64,000 bases of DNA. Origin: an uncultured bacterium (GTDB lineage: Bacteria > Verrucomicrobiota > Kiritimatiellia > CAIKKV01 > CAITUY01). A program made the translations under genes and the position numbers. Location: contig CAIVSY010000016.1 of NCBI GenBank assembly GCA_903908715.1, positions 83,850 to 147,849 of the forward strand, given 5' to 3'. This document shows positions 17,680 to 27,449 of the stretch, piece after piece (position 1 is the stretch's first letter; every line of letters starts with the position of its first letter). A model generated the notes under the pieces. The model ran no database searches, was not told the origin of the DNA, and saw nothing but the letters and a program-made list of their open reading frames with translations.

Positions 17680-20154
17680 TCATCCGACTTCCCGAATCAT
17701 ATCCCACGGGTCAAAACCCGACAACTTATCGCTGCCTCTTAATTTTCGCCAGACGGAAGCGACAACCTGTGCTGTATACGCACGCCAGACAAAGTCGGCT
17801 CTCGCTGTGTGCAGTCCGCTCGCCCGCAAGGCAGGGATTCTGGACGCAATACAAAATGGTAACTGGTTCAACACAACAGTCCGGCAACCCCTATGGATCA
17901 CTTGCACCTTCTCGCCCCTCGAGCCGAGAAGTAATTCGCTGCTCTTGTGGCCGCATGCCGGCGTACATCGCACACCCATCACAGACTGCGGGCATGTCTC
18001 GGAAATGAACAGCGGTGGATCTGAATACACCGGCAAGACAAGATGCCTGCCGTAACGACACAGCAAGGACGTCGCATTCTGCATGACATTTTCCGGTGAC
18101 AAAGTCACCCATTCAATGCCATTTGCAAAAAGTTCATTTATGGCGGAGCGATTCATCACGAAATACGGCCAATCTGCGGCAATGCGGACCATCCCGGATA
18201 ACCCGGCGCTATTGCCCGCCTCATTCAACATGTGAAAAGAGCCAGCGCAAGACACCTCCCAGCTCATGAATCCTAGAGAAAGCAAGCGCGCCACCTGGCG
18301 CATCAGTTCATCTCGCTCCCACGTGCGCGTAATCACAGGAGTGGATAACCTTACCAGAATAGCAGGGTGAACTGACCGGAATTGAGTCAGTCTGTGTTCT
18401 AAATCCTCTGCGGGGGCCAGCCCGACTGATACAACAACCTCCCCCACTCCCTCCCAGTCATTGACTTCAAAGGCATCCAGATATTCCATGCGGTCTACCT
18501 TGATCATCCAGCTCAAGGCGGCGCCGTTTGTCTCGGATGAAGGCGCAGATTCACGCTCCCGGCATTTCTGAATACTGGACAAGCGGTACGCGGCAAGAGC
18601 GTCATCCAGTTCTTCGGTCAGTCGCCGCCGGAGCCGATTTACAATTGAAACTGGGATGAAATAGCGACCATCATTTTCGATCGTCAGTTTGCCGGCTACA
18701 TATTCCGTATTACCCAAGCGGTCAAATGCTTCGCGAATGGCCGAATCAGCCTGACTTGCGTCACGAGCAGTTTCCCACTGACCCTTTTCAGTAAGTGATG
18801 CTACAACACCTTTTTCATTGCGTGAAACCGCAACCATTTCAATCGCATCACGGCTGATCCTCACCTGTATATCGACGGCTCGACGTGGTCGATGGGTGCT
18901 TGGGCGTGGGCGGGTGAAACGAAAGCGCTGCTTTACGGCTTGGGAGGATGAACAGAAGACGTCACTTCCCGATGGAATATCCGGATGGATAACCGGAAGC
19001 ATAACGAGTATTTGGTCTTGCGGGGCTGCTTCGTACGAATGCAGCCATTGGCCGGTTTTGCCTAAGGTCAGAATATGTTCAACTGCAAAACCGAATGGTT
19101 TGGTGTCGCCAGTGATTTCGAGCTGCAGCCCATCGTGCCGCTCGATCCGCCGATCTGTTCGGAACTTAAGCCAATCCCTGCCTTTCAGATGAATCACGGA
19201 CAATGTCCGGCCAATACGGGTACCACGGTGGCCAACAAACTGTTGGTCCACAACCTTATCACCCCTCCGAGATTTCCAATACAGGGATGTCCATGGTCGA
19301 CTGAAAACCGTCCTCATATCGTCCGCTTCGCCGGAACGCTCCAGTTGCGGGAAAGGTATTCCGTCCAGTAGTCGTCGATACATTGCCACCGTTGAAGCGA
19401 CATACAATGGGGATTTCTTTCGTCCTTCGATCTTGAGGCTGGCGACGCCGGATCCCTGCAGCTCCGAAATCAACTCTGGAATAGCTAGATCCTTCATGGA
19501 GAACCACATGCCCGATCCCGATCCGGTATTCGAGGAAAATATACCCCGGCAGGGATAAGCGCACCGGCCGCGATTGCCGCTTCTACCGCGTAGCAGTGCT
19601 GAATACAAACAGAGCCCACTGTATGAGTAGCAGAGCGCCCCATGAATGAAAACCTCGATTTGAATCGGAGATCGGGCGACAATCGTGCGAACCTCCTCAA
19701 AGGTCAACTCGCGAGCCAATGTAACACGAGAAAAGCCCTGATCCGCGGCCGCCATAACTCCGTCTAGGTTGTGGATCGCCATCTGCGTGCTTGCATGCAG
19801 TCGTAGGCGGGGGAAATTCCGTTTCACTATCCGCGCGACCCCGAGATCTTGGACAATCAGCGCATCCGTGGCGCATTCCTCGATTCGGAAGAGGAGATCA
19901 ATGACATCATCAACTTCACTGTCAAGCACCAGAGTATTCAGTGCAACATAAACGGATCGCCGAGGTACAAGAGAATGCGCATAAGAAACGATCGCTCCAA
20001 GTTCACGCAATGTGAAATTGCCGGCTTCTGCCCGTGCGGAAAAACGATGCAGTCCCAAGTAGATCGCGTTCGCTCCGTACTGCAACGCAGCATAACCAGC
20101 ATCCGGTTCGCCAGCGGGCGCCAACAACTCAACGACGTTCACTCCATGCTCCAT
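17680..20154 (-). CDS. Peptidase U32 family protein (YhbU/RlhA-like)
   Basis: VELLAPAGEPDAGYAALQYGANAIYLGLHRFSARAEAGNF, FIHGALCYSYSGLCLYSALLRGRSGNRGRCAYPCR, LKIEGRKKSPLYVA: U32 signature. Confidence 0.93.
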   Translation of the reverse strand: MEHGVNVVELLAPAGEPDAGYAALQYGANAIYLGLHRFSARAEAGNFTLRELGAIVSYAHSLVPRRSVYVALNTLVLDSEVDDVIDLLFRIEECATDALIVQDLGVARIVKRNFPRLRLHASTQMAIHNLDGVMAAADQGFSRVTLARELTFEEVRTIVARSPIQIEVFIHGALCYSYSGLCLYSALLRGRSGNRGRCAYPCRGIFSSNTGSGSGMWFSMKDLAIPELISELQGSGVASLKIEGRKKSPLYVASTVAMYRRLLDGIPFPQLERSGEADDMRTVFSRPWTSLYWKSRRGDKVVDQQFVGHRGTRIGRTLSVIHLKGRDWLKFRTDRRIERHDGLQLEITGDTKPFGFAVEHILTLGKTGQWLHSYEAAPQDQILVMLPVIHPDIPSGSDVFCSSSQAVKQRFRFTRPRPSTHRPRRAVDIQVRISRDAIEMVAVSRNEKGVVASLTEKGQWETARDASQADSAIREAFDRLGNTEYVAGKLTIENDGRYFIPVSIVNRLRRRLTEELDDALAAYRLSSIQKCRERESAPSSETNGAALSWMIKVDRMEYLDAFEVNDWEGVGEVVVSVGLAPAEDLEHRLTQFRSVHPAILVRLSTPVITRTWERDELMRQVARLLSLGFMSWEVSCAGSFHMLNEAGNSAGLSGMVRIAADWPYFVMNRSAINELFANGIEWVTLSPENVMQNATSLLCRYGRHLVLPVYSDPPLFISETCPQSVMGVRCTPACGHKSSELLLGSRGEKVQVIHRGCRTVVLNQLPFCIASRIPALRASGLHTARADFVWRAYTAQVVASVWRKLRGSDKLSGFDPWDMIREVG

Positions 20155-20166
20155 ACGGGGGGGGGC

Positions 20167-21138
20167 TTACCACCACCCCTTGCGTTTCATTACAAGATAA
20201 AGCATGGCTGTCATTGCCGCCGTAATGGCCCAGATCCATGTCCATGCATAGTTATCCTCCGGACCCGGCCAATGCGTAACGTTCATGCCATAATAGCTTG
20301 TGACAACCAACACCGGCATAAACAAGGTCGCCATTACCGATAATGCCTTGATTACGTGATTTACCTGCATTTGCTGCAAGTTCAAATGCACCTGCAGAAC
20401 GTTGGTCAATGAATCGCGCGCATTCTCTGCCATTGTACTGATCTTGACGAGCTGATCCAAGAGGTCGCGATAATATGGCAACATGTGAGAACGTACTATC
20501 TTGAATTCACCATGCGACATTCTGGCCATTGTTTCGCGTTGCGGCCAGACGATTTGCCGCAGCCGCTGCACCTCGGTCTTGATCTGAAGAACATTCTTCA
20601 AAATGCTTTGGGATGGATCCACAAGCACATTCTTTTCCAATTCGGCGATTTCCAGACTCAGATCTTCCAGCGCGGGCGCATACCCTTCAAGCAGGAAATC
20701 CAGCAGCGTATACGTCAGGCGATCCGGCGCTCGGGCAACTGTAGGCGCATTCTTTATCACACGGTCCACCGTTGCATTCACGCAGCGCAACCGCTCCCGA
20801 TGAAACGTAACGAGGAAGTTCCTGCCAATGAAAAGATCCAGTTCTGCCGTCTTGAATTCACCCTCATGGTAAGTTACCGCATGTATTACCATGAAGACAT
20901 GGTCCTCATATTCCTCCACCTTTGAACGGTCGCTGGGAGTAAGACAATCCTCGATGGCTAATGGATGAAAATGAAAAACTCCATCCAGGACTTCCTTGGC
21001 TTCCTCATCCGTGCATTCACCCACATCCACCCAAAATTGGACTCCTTCGTCTTGCAGCACCACCTTGAGCAGGTCCAGGGAGATGTCCTGGCTGATGAGT
21101 TTCCCTTGGGTTTGATTGAACACAAAAGAACGAATCAT
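20167..21138 (-). CDS. corA: CorA-type magnesium/cobalt transporter
   Basis: C-terminal two TM segments with VTSYYGMNVTHWPGPE (GMN motif); FHFHPLAIEDCL and YEDHVFMVIHAV upstream. Confidence 0.94.
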   Translation of the reverse strand: MIRSFVFNQTQGKLISQDISLDLLKVVLQDEGVQFWVDVGECTDEEAKEVLDGVFHFHPLAIEDCLTPSDRSKVEEYEDHVFMVIHAVTYHEGEFKTAELDLFIGRNFLVTFHRERLRCVNATVDRVIKNAPTVARAPDRLTYTLLDFLLEGYAPALEDLSLEIAELEKNVLVDPSQSILKNVLQIKTEVQRLRQIVWPQRETMARMSHGEFKIVRSHMLPYYRDLLDQLVKISTMAENARDSLTNVLQVHLNLQQMQVNHVIKALSVMATLFMPVLVVTSYYGMNVTHWPGPEDNYAWTWIWAITAAMTAMLYLVMKRKGWW

Positions 21139-21146
21139 ACGACTCC

Positions 21147-21812
21147 TTAATTCTCGCCTCGGACTCGCGTGTCTTCAGTACGGCTGCTGCACTCCAGTCG
21201 CGCGCCCGTAATTTTTGCCCTCTTTTGCTGTCGGCGGGTAAAAAAATCGAGTTGGGGATCGCGAAGCAGATCATAATTCTTCAGGATCCGGATCACCTGT
21301 AGTAAATCCGACTTATCATAGTTCAAATTTACCCTGACCATTCTAACCAGTTCAGATAACATCGTTCGAAAAGAGAGAACGCCATCGATTCCACGCTCAC
21401 GCAATGCGCTCAATGTCTTGTCCCTCAGTTCGCCTGATGCGGGCAGTTCCGGCACACAAAGGACGGCTACGATATCCTCCGAACCGAGATATTCAACCGC
21501 CGCTTTTCGTGCGCTTTGCCCTGCAAACTTCAGGATTTCAGGGGTCTGTTCAAGGGTTGTCGCATAGATTCGATCTGTATGCCACCCCCTTACCCCAACA
21601 ACCGCCCGGGACACCACCCCAAGGTCCTCCGTTGTCCATATCATATGAGAAGGCGCCGATTGTGTACATGACGTCGGTCGATGTATAAGCAAGTCCAGTT
21701 CCTCAACGGCTCTTTTGTGTCGCACAGAGGAAAGGTACTTGCAGGGCTGAGAAGTCAAAAAGCCCAACTGCTCAAAATACTCACGAACAATCCACTCATT
21801 TACAGCAGACAT
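21147..21812 (-). CDS. Hypothetical protein, possibly restriction-endonuclease-like fold
   Basis: Internal ATG gives MSAVNEWIVREYFEQLGFLTSQPCKYLSSVRHKRAVEELDLLIHRP..., compact operon position with aroB. The E-E-x-D-L-L-I segment loosely resembles PD-(D/E)xK proteins; weak. Confidence 0.6.
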   Translation of the reverse strand: MSAVNEWIVREYFEQLGFLTSQPCKYLSSVRHKRAVEELDLLIHRPTSCTQSAPSHMIWTTEDLGVVSRAVVGVRGWHTDRIYATTLEQTPEILKFAGQSARKAAVEYLGSEDIVAVLCVPELPASGELRDKTLSALRERGIDGVLSFRTMLSELVRMVRVNLNYDKSDLLQVIRILKNYDLLRDPQLDFFTRRQQKRAKITGARLECSSRTEDTRVRGEN

Positions 21813-22884
21813 GCCAACTCTCCGCAAGTAATTCATCTGGCACATCGCAGCCCGTAAGCGCAGCCCCAAGCTTTTCAACGAGGACAAAACGCGGCCGCCT
21901 TCTGAATGTCTTCTTGTCGGTCTGCATTACCTTCCAGACGGAGTCCCAAGCCAGTTCCCGTTCATTGCCAAACACAACAGGAAGCCCAACTCTTTCAAGC
22001 AAATTCACAATTCGGTCCGCATCGGAATTCGGCAAACCCTTGACTCGAGCGGAGAGACAAGCCGAAAAACGCATCCCGATTGAAACCGCCTCCCCATGCA
22101 GCCAGCGGCCGTAACCATCAATCTTTTCCATCGCATGCCCAAGAGTATGGCCGAAATTTAGAATAGCTCTGGGGCCGATCTCACGCTCATCCATTGCAAC
22201 AACCTCTGCCTTGATTTCACAGCAACGGGCGACGATGCGTTCCAGCAAAGCAGGATCCCGGGTCAATATCGCATCGGCATGTTGCTCCAGCAGTGCAAAA
22301 AATTCCGCGTCCCAGATTATGCCGTACTTGATAACTTCAGCCAGACCGGAGACATATTCCCGCTGCGGCAATGTCTGCAAAAGTCGAAGATCCACGTCAA
22401 CCTCAACAGGCTGATGAAATGCCCCAACAAGATTCTTCCCCTGCTCAAGGTTAACCCCCGTCTTGCCGCCAACCGAACTATCTACCATGGCCAGCAAGGT
22501 TGTCGGAATTTGCAGGAGCCGAATGCCTCTTTGATAGGTTGCGGCAACATAGCCGGCAAGATCTCCGATCATCCCGCCGCCCAACGCAACGACAACGTGA
22601 CTTCGCTCAATGCCATTCAAGGCAGCCTGCTGATACAAGCGTTGCGCGGTCTCCAGCGACTTGGAGTTCTCTCCAGCAGGGACAACTGCTTTGACACAAT
22701 CTAATCCAGAGTCTTTCAATTTGCGGCGCAAGGCTTCGCCATGCAACTGCTCTACGTTGGCGTCCGTGACCACGAGAGCCCTATTCCCTTGTCTATCTAA
22801 TACGGATTTTGCAAGAGGAATGTCCATCCCAATATGGATCGGATAAGAGCGGTCCCCTAAGTTAACCTGTACTGTTGTGGGCAT
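21796..22884 (-). CDS. aroB: 3-dehydroquinate synthase
   Basis: VVALGGGMIGDLAGYVAATYQRGIRLLQIPTTLLAMVDSSVGGKTGVNLEQGKNLVGAFHQP, LNFGHTLGHAMEKIDGYGRWLHGEAVSIGM. Confidence 0.97.
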   Translation of the reverse strand: MPTTVQVNLGDRSYPIHIGMDIPLAKSVLDRQGNRALVVTDANVEQLHGEALRRKLKDSGLDCVKAVVPAGENSKSLETAQRLYQQAALNGIERSHVVVALGGGMIGDLAGYVAATYQRGIRLLQIPTTLLAMVDSSVGGKTGVNLEQGKNLVGAFHQPVEVDVDLRLLQTLPQREYVSGLAEVIKYGIIWDAEFFALLEQHADAILTRDPALLERIVARCCEIKAEVVAMDEREIGPRAILNFGHTLGHAMEKIDGYGRWLHGEAVSIGMRFSACLSARVKGLPNSDADRIVNLLERVGLPVVFGNERELAWDSVWKVMQTDKKTFRRRPRFVLVEKLGAALTGCDVPDELLAESWHVCCK

Positions 22885-22937
22885 TGCACATCCCTGATTG
22901 GGTGAAACACTAACATGCTGGATTGATTACAGCAAGT

Positions 22938-23225
22938 CTACCGGAATCGAATTTCAAACAGCGAGTATCCCCGCCATGTATCAGCTTCTGCAGTAACCAC
23001 TTGAACCTTCGCGCCCGCCGGGCCTGTTTTGCAGAGTTCAAGAAATGAGTCGACGTCTGGGTTCTCCCCTTCTATTTGAATAGAAACGGTTCCATCCTCG
23101 TCATTCTTGAAGAAACCAGTTAAGCCAAGGGAAGATGCTGTCTTCCAGCACCACCACCTGAACCCAACTCCTTGCACGTTCCCCGCGATACGAATGTTAA
23201 GGTGTTTCATCTGCTGCGGCGTCAC
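22938..23225 (-). CDS. acyP: Acylphosphatase
   Basis: LNIRIAGNVQGVGFRWWCWKTASSLGLTGFFKNDEDGTVSIQIEGE: acylphosphatase signature (GxVQGVGFR). Confidence 0.93.
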   Translation of the reverse strand: MTPQQMKHLNIRIAGNVQGVGFRWWCWKTASSLGLTGFFKNDEDGTVSIQIEGENPDVDSFLELCKTGPAGAKVQVVTAEADTWRGYSLFEIRFR

Positions 23226-23677
23226 AATGAAGGGTCAAGTCCGTATGCATCACAATTCGGGGCACCAGCTAGAGAATCCAAGTAGCCTTGCAATATAACC
23301 TGGGCTGCAAGTTTGTCGCGAACCTCCTTGCGCCTGGAACGCGAAACGTCTGCATCAATAAGCATCCGTTCCACTAAACCGGTGCTTAACCGTTCGTCCC
23401 AGGTGATCACTTCATGAATCCCGCCGGCGCGCAGAAGATCGACAAACCGCTCAACCTGATGAGCCATCGACCCCTTCGTTCCATCCATATTCAATGGCAG
23501 GCCCACCACGACACGGATAGCTTTCCTCTCGTCGGCGACCTTTCGTGCTATTCGCACCGCATCCTGAACGGAAGCGACGTCCTTTGTGCACAGTGGCAGT
23601 GATAACACTCCCAATTCGTCACTTATCGCAAAACCCACGCGGCGGGTTCCGTAATCAACCCCTAGGATTCGAGGCAT
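23222..23677 (-). CDS. ruvX: Putative pre-16S rRNA nuclease / Holliday junction resolvase YqgF
   Basis: MPRILGVDYGTRRVGFAISDELGVLSLPL, VVGLPLNMDGTKGSMAHQVERFVDLL, WDERLSTGLVERMLIDADVSRSRRKEVRDKLAAQVILQGYLD; 4-nt overlap with acyP. Confidence 0.94.
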   Translation of the reverse strand: MPRILGVDYGTRRVGFAISDELGVLSLPLCTKDVASVQDAVRIARKVADERKAIRVVVGLPLNMDGTKGSMAHQVERFVDLLRAGGIHEVITWDERLSTGLVERMLIDADVSRSRRKEVRDKLAAQVILQGYLDSLAGAPNCDAYGLDPSL

Positions 23678-23869
23678 CAAGGCTCCAGAAAGGGCGTTCG
23701 GCAAGAGATGATTCCATGATGTTTACAAAAAGAGCGCATCAATAGTTGAATTGTGTCGGATTTGGTAAGTTACTATTAGCTAAATCTGCCCAGACTGGCA
23801 AGCAGAAAGCGTCTGGAGAGGAGGCCCTAAGCAAATATCCTGCATCGAATCCTTCCGTACAGTATCCTG

Positions 23870-24811
23870 TCAGCCAACCATGATTTCATCCAGTCGAAGT
23901 TGTGGGCCCATTTCCCGGACATCGGTTGGTGTTTTCTGCGTCCATCGACGGAACTGCTTGCAGAAATATGCGCATCCGTTAAACCCCGTTTCCATAGCCA
24001 CTTGCTTAACGGGCAGATCCGTTGATGCCATTAACTCCAGCGCACGGCGTATCCGATACATCTGGATATATCGGGTTGGAGTCGTGCCCATCTCATGATG
24101 GAAAAGGCGCGTGAACTGATAGCGCGAATATCCGGACTTTCGCGCAAGTTCCTGTACTGTAAGCCTGGGGTTCCGGTAACCCCGATCAATCAATTCCAGA
24201 GCATATCCGACAGGTCTTGTAACACTTTGAGCAGGTCTCTGCTTTAGCCGGAACAACTCCATCAGGAATCGGTGCCCTATAATCGCCACCTCAAACTCGT
24301 CGGGCGCCTTCCCGTTCAACACACTGCGATGCAAACATCGAATGGTGTCAATGGCCGCACTGTCACGTGGGATTTCCCATGTATATCCATTGAGCTTGAC
24401 CAATTCCCTTACGAGGTCACACGCCATGTCGCCATCCAGAATCACATAACAGAACTCCCATTCCTGTCCAGGCGCCAGCCAATATCTTGTCGGAGAAGGT
24501 AGCGGAGTGAGAAATGCATGCCCTGGGCCGAGGTGCGTAACTTTGCGGCTTGGCTTTGACTGGAAGTATCCGGATCCAGAAAGGGTATATTGGAAAACAC
24601 ATCCTCCTTTGCGTTCCTGATTGTCAAAATCGTAATCACGTTGCCCATTTTCAAGGACGAAACCCACCGCACGGACATCGCAACGATGCTTTAGGATACT
24701 TCTCAGTCCGCTGAATCCAGCCTCCCGGAAAGGTAGATCAGATGGTTGCCGCACAGATGTTATATTAGATGACACAAAACAACAATCAGTGCGGTTTGCT
24801 TCCGTTTTCAT
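23870..24811 (-). CDS. AraC-family transcriptional regulator
   Basis: C-terminal double HTH: LTVQELARKSGYSRYQFTRLFHHEMGTTPTRYIQMYRIRRALELMASTDLPVKQVAMETGFNGCAYFCKQFRRWTQKTPTDVR; cupin-like N-terminus. Confidence 0.93.
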   Translation of the reverse strand: MKTEANRTDCCFVSSNITSVRQPSDLPFREAGFSGLRSILKHRCDVRAVGFVLENGQRDYDFDNQERKGGCVFQYTLSGSGYFQSKPSRKVTHLGPGHAFLTPLPSPTRYWLAPGQEWEFCYVILDGDMACDLVRELVKLNGYTWEIPRDSAAIDTIRCLHRSVLNGKAPDEFEVAIIGHRFLMELFRLKQRPAQSVTRPVGYALELIDRGYRNPRLTVQELARKSGYSRYQFTRLFHHEMGTTPTRYIQMYRIRRALELMASTDLPVKQVAMETGFNGCAYFCKQFRRWTQKTPTDVREMGPQLRLDEIMVG

Positions 24812-24823
24812 ACTCTATATGAT

Positions 24824-24840
24824 ATGCAAATTTGTTGCAT
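24824..24840. promoter_or_regulatory. Palindromic candidate operator in the AraC / GH4 divergent promoter
   Basis: atgcaa-atttg-ttgcat: perfect 6-bp arms around a 5-nt spacer, AT-rich, between divergently transcribed regulator and GH4 genes. Confidence 0.4.
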
Positions 24841-24903
24841 TTGAAAGTTGTATCGGAACCTTTTTCGGAGTAAAGGAATAACAAGCCCAGCAGGAGAAAA
24901 TCT

Positions 24904-26478
24904 ATGCCAGTGAAGATTGCAGTCATCGGAGCCGGAAGCATCGGGTTTACCCGTGGAATCATGCGCGACATTCTTTGTGTGCCAGAACTGTCCGATTCCA
25001 TTTTTGCGTTTCATGACATAAGCACGCGGAATCTTGACATGATCACCCAGCTTGCAGCGCGGGATATACGATCCAACAAGGTTCCGGCCAAGCTGATTTC
25101 CACCACAAGCCGCAGAAAGGCTCTGGATGGCGCCGACTTTGTCCTTAACACCACCCGGATCGGCGGCTTGGATGCATTCAAGATGGACGTGGATATCCCA
25201 TTGAAGTATGGAGTGGACCAATGCGTCGGTGATACTCTTTGCATCGGTGGAATCATGTATGGGCAGAGGAACGTTCCCCAGATTATGGCATTCTGCCGGG
25301 ATATCAAGGCTGTTGCCTCGCCGTCGTGCCTATTCCTGAACTATGCCAACCCTAACGCTATGAATACCTGGGCTGCGATTCACTATGGCGGCGTTCAAAC
25401 GCTTGGACTATGCCATGGGGTTCAAGGAGGCCATTGGCAGATTACGGAAGTCATCAAGCTGCTGGTTAATGAAAACAAGAAGCCCGGCTCGAAGGGGTAC
25501 AAAGAGATATCTCCCCGCGATGTGGATATTATCTGCGCCGGCATTAATCACCAGACGTGGTACATTCAAGTGCGATACAATGGCGAAGACTGGACCCGGA
25601 GTCTGCTGGAAGGCTTTGAAAAGCATCCTGAGTTCAGCAAGACGGAAAAGGTCCGCATCGATATCATGAAACGCTTTGGATACTATACGACGGAATCCAA
25701 TGGCCACGTTTCCGAGTATGTTGCCTGGTATCGGAAACGGCCGGCAGAACTTCAACAGTGGATTGACCTTAGCTGCTGGATTAATGGAGAAACGGGTGGT
25801 TATCTCCGCGTGTGCACCGAGGGAAGGAACTGGTTTGAAACAGACTTCCCTAACTGGATGAAGGCCAAGTCGCCCAAGTTTGATGCAGCCAGCCGCGGAC
25901 ATGAACATGCCAGTTATATTATTGAGGCCCTGAAGACAGGCCGGACATATCGTGGACATTTCAATCTGGTCAACAATGGCTGCATTACAAACCTACCGAA
26001 TGATTGCATCGTCGAAGTTCCTGCTTATGTCGACCGCAACGGGATCAGCGTCCCGAAAGTTGGCGATCTTCCTGCGGGCTGTGCGGCAATTTGCAATGCT
26101 TCCATAAGCGTACAGAGGCTCGCAGTGCAGGCAGCTATCGATGGCGATGTGAATCTGCTCAAGCAATCGGCGCTGATGGATCCTCTTACCGCAGCCGTGT
26201 GTACGCCGCCTGAAATCTCGCAAATGGTTGATGAAATGCTTATTGCCCAGGCGCGGTGGTTACCCCAGTACGCGAAGGCGCTGCCTGCAGCAAAGAAGCG
26301 TTTCGCCGCCGAGCCCCGCCTTGGAACCCATGTCACGGAAGGCGCTGCCCGTATACGCACACGGTCCGTGGATGAGATGAAGCAGAACGCTGCAGAAGCC
26401 CGAAAGAATGCAGCGGCTAGCGACAAAGCAATGGACGCGAGGAAAAAGGCTGCGGCTAAAGCTGCAGCTAAGAAATAG
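24904..26478 (+). CDS. Glycoside hydrolase family 4 (NAD/Mn-dependent alpha-glycosidase/galacturonidase-like) with Ala/Lys-rich C-terminal tail
   Basis: VKIAVIGAGSIGFTRGIMRDILCVPEL, LNTTRIGGLDAFKMDVDIPLKYGVDQCVGDTLCIGGIMYGQRNVPQI, NYANPNAMNTWA, GLCHGVQG: GH4. Confidence 0.94.
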   Translation: MPVKIAVIGAGSIGFTRGIMRDILCVPELSDSIFAFHDISTRNLDMITQLAARDIRSNKVPAKLISTTSRRKALDGADFVLNTTRIGGLDAFKMDVDIPLKYGVDQCVGDTLCIGGIMYGQRNVPQIMAFCRDIKAVASPSCLFLNYANPNAMNTWAAIHYGGVQTLGLCHGVQGGHWQITEVIKLLVNENKKPGSKGYKEISPRDVDIICAGINHQTWYIQVRYNGEDWTRSLLEGFEKHPEFSKTEKVRIDIMKRFGYYTTESNGHVSEYVAWYRKRPAELQQWIDLSCWINGETGGYLRVCTEGRNWFETDFPNWMKAKSPKFDAASRGHEHASYIIEALKTGRTYRGHFNLVNNGCITNLPNDCIVEVPAYVDRNGISVPKVGDLPAGCAAICNASISVQRLAVQAAIDGDVNLLKQSALMDPLTAAVCTPPEISQMVDEMLIAQARWLPQYAKALPAAKKRFAAEPRLGTHVTEGAARIRTRSVDEMKQNAAEARKNAAASDKAMDARKKAAAKAAAKK

Positions 26479-26651
26479 AAAAAGAATTCTCGTGTCAGTC
26501 CCAGTGCGATCACGTTGTGGCGGTTCGCCGGCGGTGCATATGTGGTATGCTTCCGTGTGCGTCGGCGTGCCGGAGGCGCAAGCACGATCTTTGTTTGCGA
26601 CTTAGATCGGGTGGGTTCACAGTATCTTTCCGAAACCGGAAACGGCAAGCT

Positions 26652-27449
26652 TCACCCCTGGAGGTCAGCGCTCCATGGATGCCGATTCAACCTGTGCATC
26701 ACGATCAGTCCATCGAGCGTCAGATGAGGCAGGACATCCACCTGCTCTCTGAGCCCTTGCACTGCCATGCGGGAATACCCCCCTGTTGCGCATACAGAGA
26801 CTTGGGTGTTGTCCATTTCGTCTATCACTTCTTGCAGGATCTCCCGGACCATTCCGCGATAACCTACAATCGCGCCAATGCGCATGGCTTCTCTTGTGTT
26901 TCGTCCGATAGACCGGCTTGGCCTTGCTAGTTCGATGTGCGGTAGTAAAGCCGTTCGCTCGCACAGATAATCAGTCATCAGTGGCAGGCCGGGGGCAATC
27001 ACTCCACCCACATACCGTGCATCACCTGTGATTACATCAAATGTCAAAGCCGTTCCGAAATCGGCCACCACTACCGCTCCTCCGTAGCGTTCCCATGCCG
27101 CGACAGCATTCGCAAGCCGGTCCGCCCCGATTGTCGCTGGCCGCGGGTAATCTACCGCGACATTCATCCGGATCCGGTGCGTCACCAGCAAGGGCTCCCG
27201 GCCGGTCAACCGGCCAAGTACGTGTAGCCACCCTGGGTCCAGCCGCGGCACGACGCTGCAGAGTACGCTGTCCTCAATCTCAGCAGACTGTATAAAACGA
27301 CGGAGAACCCATTCGAGACGCTTGAGGTCACCTCCATCCAGCGACGGCATACGCCCGGTTCGCATAAGCCGTCCCGACCGCGCTACCCCGAAGGTGGTGC
27401 TGGTGTTCCCGATGTCCACAACAAGCAGATTAGGGTTTCTGCTCTTCAT
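26652..27449 (-). CDS. coaX: Type III pantothenate kinase
   Basis: NLLVVDIGNTSTTFGVARSGRL, TIGADRLANAVAAWERYGGAVVVADFGTALTFDVI, YVGGVIAPGLPLMTDYL, VCATGGYSRM. Confidence 0.95.
   Translation of the reverse strand: MKSRNPNLLVVDIGNTSTTFGVARSGRLMRTGRMPSLDGGDLKRLEWVLRRFIQSAEIEDSVLCSVVPRLDPGWLHVLGRLTGREPLLVTHRIRMNVAVDYPRPATIGADRLANAVAAWERYGGAVVVADFGTALTFDVITGDARYVGGVIAPGLPLMTDYLCERTALLPHIELARPSRSIGRNTREAMRIGAIVGYRGMVREILQEVIDEMDNTQVSVCATGGYSRMAVQGLREQVDVLPHLTLDGLIVMHRLNRHPWSADLQG

Noticed and set aside
23790-23816. ccagac...gtctgg hairpin between ruvX and araC
   Set aside because: Only 6-bp arms with a 15-nt loop; could not be distinguished from chance.
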